Assembly: GCF_000970305.1 (NCBI RefSeq) | Contig: NZ_CP009517.1 | Span: 1,798,001-1,862,000, forward strand | Reading direction: 5' to 3' | DNA: 64,000 bases | From: Methanosarcina barkeri 3 | GTDB lineage: Archaea; Halobacteriota; Methanosarcinia; Methanosarcinales; Methanosarcinaceae | Shown here: positions 18,364 to 25,995 of the stretch, one piece after another | Layout of the letters: every line of letters begins with the position of its first letter | How positions within the stretch are numbered: position 1 is the stretch's first letter | Translations under genes and position numbers: made by a program | The notes under the pieces: generated by a model | Told to the model about the DNA's origin: nothing | Databases searched by the model: none | Seen by the model: only the letters and a program-made list of their open reading frames with translations

Positions 18364-18724
18364 GTAATGCGTAGACCAGAAATATTTGAGTTTATTAATT
18401 GTCCCAACTGTTGCAAAAGAGTCGGCTACTCCTGCGAGTTTTATCTAATAGTTCTATCTAGTATGTCAAATGATTGTTAATATTAAGTAACACTATGCTT
18501 AAATGGAATCATAAGTTAAGCATCTAGTTTGATAGTTTAATGATCTCGTTAAAACCTTTACAGTTTATATAATTTGTTTTAATAGTAATTAATGGAGCTC
18601 AAACAAACCTTCCAGAGTAAATTGAAACTCCACATGCCCTGAGGCAGGGAAATGATAGCTTTAAGAATACTTAAGGCTTGCCGGATCCTGCCTCATGGGA
18701 AACTAAACCAAAAGAGGTAAACGA
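18364..18724 (+). promoter_or_regulatory. Duplicated leader: TATA box plus nested hairpin, copy 1
   Basis: About 350 bp nearly identical to 21898-22254. It contains a TATA box TTTATATAAT (18564-18573) and, about 75-120 nt further on, a nested hairpin: outer stem TGAGGCAGG (18640-18648) with CCTGCCTCA (18687-18695), inner stem AGCTTTAAG with CTTAAGGCT. A GAGGT ribosome site follows just before ATG 18725. The expected transcript therefore has a roughly 130-nt structured 5' leader. Confidence 0.6.
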
Positions 18725-19612
18725 ATGACGGCGAAGACGAAATTTGGAATAGGAATACTACTTTTGACAACGCTGCTGATTGGCGTGGTATTTGCGCCGA
18801 GTGTGAGTGCAGATAGTACTGCAAAAGAAAGTCAAGACGAATCTATTGGAGATCCATGGTTCAAGAAGGGTGACGAATTAAATCGGCTTAGTGGTGATGA
18901 ACGTCGTGCCCTCGCTGAGAAAAACGAAACAGTAAGAAAAATGATTGAGGAAGATCTAAAGATTAAACCTGTGAGAATTGAAAACTCCAAGGACTTGGAA
19001 AATCTTCCTGCTAATTATCCCGAGGACATAAAGAAAATAATGATAGGAAATATCTCAGCAAAAAATGTTAATCTACAATCATCAGTTGCACAAACAACGA
19101 CGACAAACACAGTTAACGTTTGGATAATCGCAGATGAAGAATATAGGAGCACTTTTGGAAGTAATTGGAAAACTAAAGCATATAATACCATTGAAGGTGC
19201 CGATGATGCATTCAATAATGATCATAGTATAAATTTTGTGGTAGGTAAATACTCAACATGGGATAGTACTGACAGTGAGGATAATTGCAGCCTACTTCTC
19301 AGAGAAGCACAAAGTGAATCAGGGTGGAACTCTAACCATCAAGGCATGGATATGCTTGCCATTTTCACCGACCAAAGCATGGATAAAAGAGGTAGATCTG
19401 AGCATCTTGGTGATGCATGGATAATGAAACATCAGATCACTGCAGACTGGGATTGGCATGTTGGGCAACATGAAGCATCACATAACTATGGATGTCCAGA
19501 TCATGGATACACTGGTCCTGTCTGTATAATGACTTACGTCAATATGATGATAACAGCTAACTGGTGTGTAGACTGCGATCAAACCATCGAAACCCATAGA
19601 AATCATTTTTAA
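18725..19612 (+). CDS. Exported snapalysin-like zinc metalloprotease
   Basis: A 295-residue exported protein. The signal peptide (about 5-30) ends near SVSA. The zinc motif is HEASHNYGCPD (249-259): H249 and H253 are ligands, E250 the catalytic base, and D259 stands where most metzincins have a third His, the HExxHxxGxxD pattern of snapalysins (M7). VCIMTYVNMM follows as a likely Met-turn. Four Cys (257, about 268, 282, 285) could form disulfides outside the cell. Residues 30-120 look like a propeptide (charged, helical). It is driven from the duplicated hairpin leader, and a terminator-like palindrome follows. A decayed relative lies at 20058-20264. Target proteins unknown. Confidence 0.8.
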   Translation: MTAKTKFGIGILLLTTLLIGVVFAPSVSADSTAKESQDESIGDPWFKKGDELNRLSGDERRALAEKNETVRKMIEEDLKIKPVRIENSKDLENLPANYPEDIKKIMIGNISAKNVNLQSSVAQTTTTNTVNVWIIADEEYRSTFGSNWKTKAYNTIEGADDAFNNDHSINFVVGKYSTWDSTDSEDNCSLLLREAQSESGWNSNHQGMDMLAIFTDQSMDKRGRSEHLGDAWIMKHQITADWDWHVGQHEASHNYGCPDHGYTGPVCIMTYVNMMITANWCVDCDQTIETHRNHF

Positions 19613-19620
19613 ATTGTTTG

Positions 19621-19650
19621 TGTAGGATTTAATCCTACATTTTCTTTTAT
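19621..19650 (+). terminator. Palindrome with T-rich tail after metalloprotease
   Basis: TGTAGGATTTAATCCTACA followed by TTTTCTTTT, 8 nt after the stop codon; a good archaeal-style terminator candidate. Confidence 0.6.
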
Positions 19651-19670
19651 GGTTGCTTGAAGTGAGTTAT

Positions 19671-20012
19671 ATGAAATCAACAACAACAGCTTTAATGATT
19701 ATTTCTTTTGGAATCCTTGCACTATTTCTGGTTTTCTTTTTAGTGATTTATCAGCCTGGAGCAGGCATGTATGTTCGCGCAGATAAACTTCAGGATCCTC
19801 CAGAGAAATATGTGGAGTTCAGTTTAGCAGATATCGAGAAATACCCCTATGTTCAAGAAGCAGTAAAAAACCCAGGAACAGAAATTAAGCTCCCTTTCGA
19901 TAACGACGACGGAAATATGACAGAGTTTGCTAATATCATGTATGATAACGGAACTAATTATATAAAAATTAATAATGATTATTATGATATGCATTATGAA
20001 TCCGCTGACTAA
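19671..20012 (+). CDS. Small membrane protein, family copy 1
   Basis: 113 residues; ATG 19671, preceded by GAGTTAT. One N-terminal membrane segment (about 7-30, ALMIISFGILALFLVFFLVI), then YQPGAGMYVRADKL and an acidic outside domain ending YYDMHYESAD. Paralogues at 20826 and 24796 share the first 43 residues almost exactly and differ more in the C-terminal half. Function not recognised. It follows the metalloprotease; the paralogues also follow putative exported or membrane proteins in this block, so it may be a partner, immunity or chaperone protein for them (inference). Confidence 0.75.
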   Translation: MKSTTTALMIISFGILALFLVFFLVIYQPGAGMYVRADKLQDPPEKYVEFSLADIEKYPYVQEAVKNPGTEIKLPFDNDDGNMTEFANIMYDNGTNYIKINNDYYDMHYESAD

Positions 20013-20057
20013 TTTCCAAAAAAGGAAATCATACTATATAGATTTGATCAATAATTC

Positions 20058-20264
20058 GCCCTAACAACACAGACCACTGAAGATGGTTTTGATTGACCAC
20101 ATGATAGTATAGTTCAGCATGAAGCCTCTCATAATTTTGACGCAGATGATCAAAATTCTCCGCTTCATCCTGAGTGTATAATGAATTATGTTTATGCTCA
20201 ACAGGGTACAAATATATGGTGTACTTCCTGTCGTAACACCGTAGATTATGGAATAGACCATTAA
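20058..20264 (+). pseudogene. Decayed fragment of a snapalysin-like metalloprotease
   Basis: One frame gives QHEASHNF, then HPECIMNYVYAQQG and NIWCTSC, matching the end of the 18725 protease (QHEASHNY, VCIMTYVNMM, NWCVDC). The frame has no start codon and a TGA at 20094-20096, just before PHDSIVQHEASH. Only the last third of the gene remains. It is the remnant of a second protease gene lying after the first small membrane protein. Confidence 0.8.
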
Positions 20265-20294
20265 TAACTATATATAAAGGAATTGGGTGGGAAC

Positions 20295-20702
20295 ATGGAA
20301 AAAGTCAATAAAAAACTTCGCTATTTAGGAATAGCCCTTCTGATTTTAGCAGGATTTTTTATAATCCTACCATATCTTTTCATGGGTCCCCCTACATCTT
20401 TTTTTTGTGTCGAGAATGGAGATGAAACTAGTCACACAGTACTTATTAAAATAGTTAATTCAGATAATAAATCAATATTTGAAGAGAGTTATAAACTGTC
20501 TCCTCACGAAAAAGCAGAAGAATCTAAAAGTTTATGGTTATTGTCCAAGATGATTTTTCCATTAAATAAAAATAATTATACGATAAAGGCAACTTTAGAA
20601 AATAATATAAGCACGGAAGAAAGCATGTCTTTGAATCCCTGGACTAGCTTGCATATCTCAGTAGTAAATGAGTCTATTTTTATTGACAGACTCCAAGTTT
20701 AA
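20295..20702 (+). CDS. Membrane-anchored protein of unknown function
   Basis: 135 residues; start at ATG 20295 preceded by GGTGGGAAC. One N-terminal membrane segment (about 9-33), then an outside beta-rich domain with pattern HTVLIKIVNSDNKSIFEES and a second strand-rich half, resembling a single immunoglobulin-like or transthyretin-like fold. No family recognised. Positioned between the metalloprotease fragment and the second small membrane protein. A degenerate copy of its last 35 codons lies at 21298-21400. Confidence 0.7.
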   Translation: MEKVNKKLRYLGIALLILAGFFIILPYLFMGPPTSFFCVENGDETSHTVLIKIVNSDNKSIFEESYKLSPHEKAEESKSLWLLSKMIFPLNKNNYTIKATLENNISTEESMSLNPWTSLHISVVNESIFIDRLQV

Positions 20703-20825
20703 TAGAAACACAACTATTGGCTTTGTAGAAATTCTTAATTTGAGCCCAAAACAGTTTAGAATATTGTATTTATGTTGCACGTTGACAGTTTAATTGTTAT
20801 TTCATTGTCGCTTGAAGAGGGTTAT

Positions 20826-21164
20826 ATGAAATCAACGACAACAGCTCTAATGATTATTTCTTTTGGAATCCTTGCACTATTTCTGGTTTTCTTTTTAGTG
20901 ATTTATCAGCCTGGAGCAGGTATGTATGTTCGCGCAGATAAACTTCAGGATCCACCAGAGAGATATACAGAGTTCAGTTTAGAAGATCTTGAGAAATATC
21001 CATGTGTTAAAGAAGCAGTAAAAAATCCAGGAAAAGAAATTAAAGTTCCTTCCAACTACCATGAAAATGTATCGGAGTTTGGTAAAATATCATCCAATAA
21101 TGAAACTAACTATATAAAAGTTAATAATGAGTATTATGATATCCATTATGAATCTGCTGACTAA
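20826..21164 (+). CDS. Small membrane protein, family copy 2
   Basis: 112 residues; ATG 20826. N-terminal membrane segment identical to the 19671 paralogue, then the same YQPGAGMYVRADKL stretch. The C-terminal half (EKYPCVKEAVKNPGKEIKVP) is nearer to the 24796 copy than to the 19671 copy. No function recognised. Upstream, TTGAAGAGGGTTAT is shared with the other copies, so the duplicated unit includes the ribosome-site region. Confidence 0.75.
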   Translation: MKSTTTALMIISFGILALFLVFFLVIYQPGAGMYVRADKLQDPPERYTEFSLEDLEKYPCVKEAVKNPGKEIKVPSNYHENVSEFGKISSNNETNYIKVNNEYYDIHYESAD

Positions 21165-21297
21165 TCGATGAAACGGGATACAGAATTTTGGTATTTCTGA
21201 ATTATAGACTGCAGTGTTAAAACACAGAAACAAAGCACAGAAACTAGATCATTTGGTGTTTGTGCAGTTAAAACACTTGGTGCTGACTACATTGGAA

Positions 21298-21400
21298 GAA
21301 TAATATAGACATAGAGACGAGCATATCTTTGAATTCTTAGACTAGTTTGTATATTTCAATAATATATCCGTCTATTTTCACTGACGCACTTGGAATCTAT
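21298..21400 (+). pseudogene. Degenerate 3' end of the 20295-type gene
   Basis: Nucleotide match to 20603-20702: AATATAGACATAGAGACGAG against the start of that stretch, CTTTGAATTCTTAGACTAG against CTTTGAATCCCTGGACTAG, and GTCTATTTTCACTGACGCAC against GTCTATTTTTATTGACAGAC. Stops break the frame. It shows the 20295 gene was once duplicated here. Confidence 0.75.
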
Positions 21401-21897
21401 TATATTTTTGTGAACCCTGCCTCCCTTTTATAATACCCAAAAAGCCTCTCTCCCCACTCAATAGCCTTTTGATCAGAGCTAAACAAACCTGTGGTTATGT
21501 CATATTCAATGCCTCTTCTCTTGTACAGGCTTAAGGCAAGGCATTTATCCGTAACAATTAGTCCCATTTTAAGGTCTTCATTTTTATATCTTAACTGAAA
21601 ATTGTTATAACTTTTCAGTACCTCAAGTTTTTCTGCATAAGGCGACTGTTTTAATTCTTCTGCAACATGAAGAGGAATTATAAGCTCAACAGAGGCTCCT
21701 TCTTTCACTTTTTCCGAGATGGAATCAGCATATCCTTCAGTTATCACGGATGATATGCCGTGTATATGTTCTGCCTCTTTAATCGTTTTTAACTGATTGG
21801 TGTAGACATTAAGGATTTTTGTTCTTCTGTCATGGAAAATCATAGAATTATAAAGACATCCAATTTCTTTTAACAAAAAATCGGGAATTCCCTCCAT
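21400..21897 (-). CDS. FilR1-domain (DUF1724) regulator lacking its HTH, copy 2
   Basis: 165 residues, close to 90% identical to the 17851 copy over the first 150 residues; the last ten (REAGFTKI end) differ because the duplicated block ends there and runs into the 21298 fragment. Upstream of ATG 21897 the family frame continues to 21978 and is cut by the same in-frame TAG (21979-21981). Ligand-binding domain only, no winged helix. It diverges from the second copy of the hairpin leader and the C39-like peptidase. Same doubt between pseudogene and functional modulator. Confidence 0.7.
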   Translation of the reverse strand: MEGIPDFLLKEIGCLYNSMIFHDRRTKILNVYTNQLKTIKEAEHIHGISSVITEGYADSISEKVKEGASVELIIPLHVAEELKQSPYAEKLEVLKSYNNFQLRYKNEDLKMGLIVTDKCLALSLYKRRGIEYDITTGLFSSDQKAIEWGERLFGYYKREAGFTKI

Positions 21898-22254
21898 GTA
21901 ATGCGTAGACCAGAAATATTTGAATTTATTAATTGTCCCAAATGTTGCAAAAGAGTCAGCTACTCCTGCGAGTTTTATCTAATAGTTCTATCTAGTATGT
22001 CAAATGATTGTTAATATTAAGTAACACTATGCTTAAATGGAATCATAAATTAAGCATCTAGTTTGATAGTTTAATGATCCCGTTAAAACCTTTACAGTTT
22101 ATATAATTTGTTTTAATAGTAGTTAATGGAGCTCAAACAAACCTTCCAGAGTAGATTGGAGCTCCACATGCCTTGAGGCAGGGAAATTATAGCTTTAAGA
22201 ATACTTAAGGTTTGCCGGATCCTGCCTCGTGAGTAAAGAAGAGAGGCAAGAAGA
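21898..22254 (+). promoter_or_regulatory. Duplicated leader: TATA box plus nested hairpin, copy 2
   Basis: Near-identical to 18364-18724. TATA box TTTATATAAT (22098-22107), outer stem TGAGGCAGG (22174-22182) with CCTGCCTC (22221-22228), inner stem AGCTTTAAG with CTTAAGGTT. The inner-stem change relative to copy 1 (GGCT to GGTT) still pairs by a G-U wobble. GAGAGGCAAGAAGA precedes ATG 22255. Confidence 0.6.
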
Positions 22255-23478
22255 ATGAAAAATTTGAAAACAAAGATGGTTTTTGCTATAATGCTACTAA
22301 TGGTAGCGTTAATACCAGCCGTGAGTGCACAGAAAGAGGATAACTATTCTGTAACTGCTGAGGAAGCTTTAGAACATGCAAATGCACACATGATAAGTTT
22401 TATAGCATCTGACGCACCAAACTTTGAAAACTGGACAGGAGCATCAATTGATCCCAAACCACTGGAGCTTTATGACATAAATGGTCAGAAATTGTTTTAT
22501 CAATTTTCTGTATACAAAAATAACAATCTAATAGGTAGAATAGATGTTTGTACCGATAAAACGCTTGGAGCTTCAGTTAACAACATTGAATTCGGTTCTA
22601 AACCCTTTAAAGTAGCTGAAGCCACAAAAAAATCAATAGAAATTGCCAAAAACAGATATCCAACTAGAGAAATTAAATCAACTAATATGGTTGTATACAG
22701 CTATCCGCGTATTGGGGCAATGACCGTAGTAAAAGACAAAACAACAGGAAAAGAATATAGGATATTTGTAGATGCATATACCCTTGATGAGGTGGAAGAT
22801 AAACCAGCAACTGAAATCGAACCTGGAGTTTGGTCAATGTACGATCAGCTTTTGATGAATGGAAAGGACAATAATTTAAAGGAATGGAAGAAAAGTGATC
22901 AACTCACAAACTCTATAGAACAAGCAGCATCTAATAAAAAGGTTAATATTAATGTGTCGGTCACTGAAGAAAATATGAAAAAACTAAGTACTGATGCAGC
23001 AACAACGTTAATCACAGGTAAAAATCTCTCTGTTCCCTTATATGGGCAAGAAAGAAATTATTACTGTGGCCCAGCAAGTTGCCAAATGATTGGTAAATAC
23101 ATATGTAACATATATCGGACCCAAAATTACATCTATGATTTTCAGGGATGGCATAACCATAATGACCCAGATGGAGGGATCTCAGATAGCGATGCTGAAG
23201 ATTATTGTGGCTATAGTCAGCAGGAAGGGGGATTAGGACAGAGTGGCACACAAATTAATACTATTATGAGTTTTACGACCGCTAAAACTGAGATCAACAA
23301 CTACAGACCGTTTTTCACTATGATTCCAGGGCATTTTCGAGTTTGTTATGGATATGGAGATACTGGGATTGGATTATATTATATATATATTAATGACCCG
23401 TTGCCTGTTGGATCTGGTCACCAAACGGTGGAAGTCAATGGTGCTCAAGAAAGAAAGCGTATATATGTGAGGCCTTAA
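22255..23478 (+). CDS. Exported C39-like cysteine peptidase
   Basis: 407 residues with a signal peptide ending near VSA (residue 24). Residues 30-230 look like a PepSY-like or prodomain region (EEALEHANAH, GASVNNIEFGSKPFKVAEA). The C-terminal 150 residues are a papain-like C39 fold: nucleophile C271 in NYYCGPASCQM, His360 in PGHFRVCYGYG, and N380-D381 in YINDPLP. Such domains cleave after double-Gly leaders in bacteriocin exporters or act as free exported peptidases; with no ABC transporter attached this is the latter. It shares the leader of the metalloprotease but not its sequence. A remnant of a second copy lies at 25175-25354. UPF0228 follows. Confidence 0.8.
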   Translation: MKNLKTKMVFAIMLLMVALIPAVSAQKEDNYSVTAEEALEHANAHMISFIASDAPNFENWTGASIDPKPLELYDINGQKLFYQFSVYKNNNLIGRIDVCTDKTLGASVNNIEFGSKPFKVAEATKKSIEIAKNRYPTREIKSTNMVVYSYPRIGAMTVVKDKTTGKEYRIFVDAYTLDEVEDKPATEIEPGVWSMYDQLLMNGKDNNLKEWKKSDQLTNSIEQAASNKKVNINVSVTEENMKKLSTDAATTLITGKNLSVPLYGQERNYYCGPASCQMIGKYICNIYRTQNYIYDFQGWHNHNDPDGGISDSDAEDYCGYSQQEGGLGQSGTQINTIMSFTTAKTEINNYRPFFTMIPGHFRVCYGYGDTGIGLYYIYINDPLPVGSGHQTVEVNGAQERKRIYVRP

Positions 23479-23586
23479 AATTCCTAAAAGGAGTTCGACA
23501 AATCTCTGGTTTCAATGATTGCTTATATCTTATACAGATGCCAGTCTATGGGTTTATCGAATCTTCTTCATTTTTTAGGTGTTGAT

Positions 23587-24186
23587 ATGAGCAAAATCAA
23601 TAAGGTAACCATTTTTTTTATCATTTTTTTTATTTTTGTAATGATTGCTGGACGATTTATAAAAACTCCAGTTAATACATCTACACCAGATCCCGAATCG
23701 CAAGTGGGTGGTCTGTATATTCAATTTAAAGATGGAATTTCTGAGCCAGAAGTAAAAGTCATTCTTCAAAATATTAATATGACTCGGAACTATAGAATGG
23801 AATATGATACTAATAAGACGGATGAAAGGTATTACATAATGGTGGACAAACACAATTGGGACGTCATAAGAAACGAGCTTAATAAAGCGATGAGGGAAGA
23901 GAAAAAAGATTGGATTGTATATTCTCCTGCTCACATTATCAGAAAAGGAGATTATTATGTTTTTACGGTCTCTGAACAAGCAACCAAAGACGAAAAATTT
24001 CTTGCAATACTGGATAAGTATAATATTGAGGTGAAAAGGTTTGTTTGGTGCAAAATTCGTTTTCTTCATAGTGATGGCTCCCTGACGTATTGGATTCCTA
24101 AAGAAGATGCAATAAGGATAAAAAATGAGCTTGAAAAAAATGAAAATGTCTTTACTGTACAGCTAAGTTATATTTATAGTAACTAA
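23587..24186 (+). CDS. UPF0228 family membrane protein
   Basis: 199 residues; ATG 23587 is preceded by AGGTG at 6 nt, chosen over an upstream start. One N-terminal membrane segment (about 7-25), then an outside domain with the family phrases [27 protein letters not shown] and DYYVFTV, and an end [13 protein letters not shown]0228 is a Methanosarcina-restricted family of unknown function. The repeated EPEV-IL and YYIIVD blocks hint at two ferredoxin-like subdomains, as in protease propeptides or inhibitors (inference). It follows the C39-like peptidase here and again, in decayed form, at 25187-25974, so the two are a linked pair. Confidence 0.85.
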   Translation: MSKINKVTIFFIIFFIFVMIAGRFIKTPVNTSTPDPESQVGGLYIQFKDGISEPEVKVILQNINMTRNYRMEYDTNKTDERYYIMVDKHNWDVIRNELNKAMREEKKDWIVYSPAHIIRKGDYYVFTVSEQATKDEKFLAILDKYNIEVKRFVWCKIRFLHSDGSLTYWIPKEDAIRIKNELEKNENVFTVQLSYIYSN

Positions 24187-24795
24187 AGTCTTCGATTGAC
24201 TACATTACTCAACGGATAATTGGATAACTACTGTGTTGTGCCCTAAAATTATTTCGTATGTTTAAGAACTTTTAATACTTCAATCTTGTACAATAGCAGA
24301 TAGCTCAAAGACTAAAAGCTGAGGGAAGTTCATTGGTTATCGGTTAAGGAATTTTCTTGCCCGAAATATATCGATTTTGCACCAGAAGCCTACCTTAAAT
24401 TTTGGCCAATTCACATGAAATCGATACCCTGTTCCAGCCTACAATAAAATCAAAAATTTTACAACTATTGAGGAAGTGGGGGCAATTTATCAAGATTCTT
24501 CACTTAACCGAAGACGCATGAAGGGAATTTCAGTTACATTTGGTTCAAAAGAATAAACATAAATTATGAAACATTAGGTAATTTTGGGGTCGGCATTCAG
24601 GAGGTGTATTTCTACCAGTATATGGGGGATCAGATTGATGTAACTGTCCAGTTTCAGATTGATTTTCGTGGGAAAAATACTGTCAGTAGCTATATACATA
24701 TAATCTTTTTGCGCAAAGTCTCTAACAATCAAAATCAGAGAATAATCATAGGACTCAAAGACTTTATTTTGTGATGTGCTTAGGGAGAGGGTTAT
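24187..24795 (+). other. Gap with start-less open frame, probable gene remnant
   Basis: No complete gene. From about 24505 to 24774 one frame stays open without ATG and includes INYETLGNFGVGIQEVYFYQ and QIDVTVQFQIDF. Another short open frame before it reads SSLNRRRMKGISVTFGSKE. These look like remains of an exported protein, the likely effector slot before the third small membrane protein; family not recognised. Confidence 0.4.
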
Positions 24796-25134
24796 ATGAA
24801 ATCAACGACAACAGCTCTAATGATTATTTCTTTTGGAATCCTTGCACTATTTCTGGTTTTCTTTTTAGTGATTTATCAGCCTGGAGCAGGTATGTATGTT
24901 CGCGCAGATAAACTTCAAGACTCGCCAGAGAGATATACAGAGTTCAGTTTAGAAGATCTTGAGAAATATCCCGGTATTAAAGAGGCGGTGATGAACCCAG
25001 GAAAAGATATTAAAGTTCCTTCCAACTACCATGAAAATATAACGGAGTTCGGAAAAATCTCATCCAATAACGGAACTAATTATATAAAAGTTAATAATGA
25101 GTATTATGATATGCATTGTGAATTTGCTGACTAA
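24796..25134 (+). CDS. Small membrane protein, family copy 3
   Basis: 112 residues; ATG 24796 preceded by GGGAGAGGGTTAT. The first 43 residues are the same as in the 19671 and 20826 copies (membrane segment plus YQPGAGMYVRADKL); the acidic C-terminus ends YYDMHCEFAD. The third use of this gene in 5.5 kb. The nearly unchanged N-terminal half against a drifting C-terminal half suggests gene conversion or selection on the membrane part. Function unknown. Confidence 0.75.
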   Translation: MKSTTTALMIISFGILALFLVFFLVIYQPGAGMYVRADKLQDSPERYTEFSLEDLEKYPGIKEAVMNPGKDIKVPSNYHENITEFGKISSNNGTNYIKVNNEYYDMHCEFAD

Positions 25135-25174
25135 ACGGTAAATACAGAATATAAGATTTTGATGTCTTTCTTAA

Positions 25175-25354
25175 ATTAACAGTTATAGACCATTTAAAAG
25201 TGGAATTACTGGTCATGCTCGAGTTTGTAAGGGATATTCATATACTGATTTTGGGGTACAATACTTAAAGATAAATGATCCATGGCCCGTTGGATCTGGT
25301 TTTTCTACTGTAGAAAGTCCAGGTCAAGAAGTTAACCGTATATATGTGAGATGA
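25175..25354 (+). pseudogene. Decayed 3' end of a C39-like peptidase gene
   Basis: Frame at 25187 reads RPFKSGITGHARVCKGY, then KINDPWPVGSGFSTVE and NRIYVR, matching the end of the 22255 peptidase (RPFFTMIPGHFRVCYGY, INDPLPVGSG, KRIYVRP). The catalytic His and Asn-Asp remain but the Cys part is gone. A TAA precedes the match, so it cannot be expressed as a peptidase. Confidence 0.85.
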
Positions 25355-25377
25355 GGAGTTTTACTCCTCATCTTTTT
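25350..25377 (+). terminator. Strong hairpin terminator
   Basis: GATGAGGAGT TTT ACTCCTCATC TTTTT: a perfect 10-bp stem over the stop codon of the C39 remnant, followed by T5. It was presumably the terminator of the once-intact gene. Confidence 0.75.
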
Positions 25378-25388
25378 GTGGTATAGAT

Positions 25389-25974
25389 ATGAGTAAAATT
25401 AGTAAGAAAATTGCAGTTTTTATTATTTTTCTGATTCTTATCATACTCTGGGGAGTTATAAAAATGCCAATGGATACGAAAAATCCAGTTAATAAACCAC
25501 TAGTAGGCACTCTCTTTGTCGAGTTTGAAAATGGAACTACTGAACCGGAAGTTCAATCTATTCTCGAAAACTGCAATATACCCGTAAACTATAGTATAAG
25601 AATATAATTCTGAAATTATGTCAAAAAGGTACTATATAATCGTAGACCCAGGCAAAAGAAATATTATAAGAGAAGAATTGCGGAAAGAGAAGAATTGGAC
25701 TGACCCTATATTCCCTGATTTCAAAAAAGGAAATTATTATGTGATCACAGTAACTAAACAAGCTATCGAGGACGAAAGTTTTCTCGATATAATAGAAAAA
25801 AATAACCTTCGTGTGAAAAATTCCATCTTGTGTCTTATCTGTTTTGTAGATGGATCAACTAATTCAAATGAAAAAAGGAGTTGGATTTCGGAGAGTGATG
25901 CAACCAGAATCAAAAATGAGCTTGAAGTGAATGGAAAGGTTTTGACCGTAGGGATTGGTTATATTGAGGGGTAA
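25389..25974 (+). pseudogene. UPF0228 family gene, frameshifted
   Basis: The N-terminal half (ATG 25389 to TAA 25607: membrane segment, GTLFVEFENGTTEPEVQSIL, NYSIR) and the C-terminal half (SEIMSKRYYIIVD onward to 25974) together make one full UPF0228 protein of about 194 residues. The frames are offset by one base near 25600: removing one A after the SIR codons joins NYSIR to YNSEIMSKRYY as in intact relatives. No homopolymer run lies at the site. Either a recent inactivation or a sequence error; both halves are otherwise well preserved. Relative of the 23587 gene. Confidence 0.85.
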
Positions 25975-25995
25975 GCTAACATCAGCCACCACTTT

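Noticed and set aside
20061-20261. Minus-strand ORFs over 20029-20261
   Set aside because: The plus strand carries a clear metalloprotease remnant (HEASH, CIMNY, WCTSC).
20058-20264. Selenocysteine or recoding at the TGA in the metalloprotease fragment
   Set aside because: The fragment has no start and lacks two-thirds of the gene, so it is a remnant.
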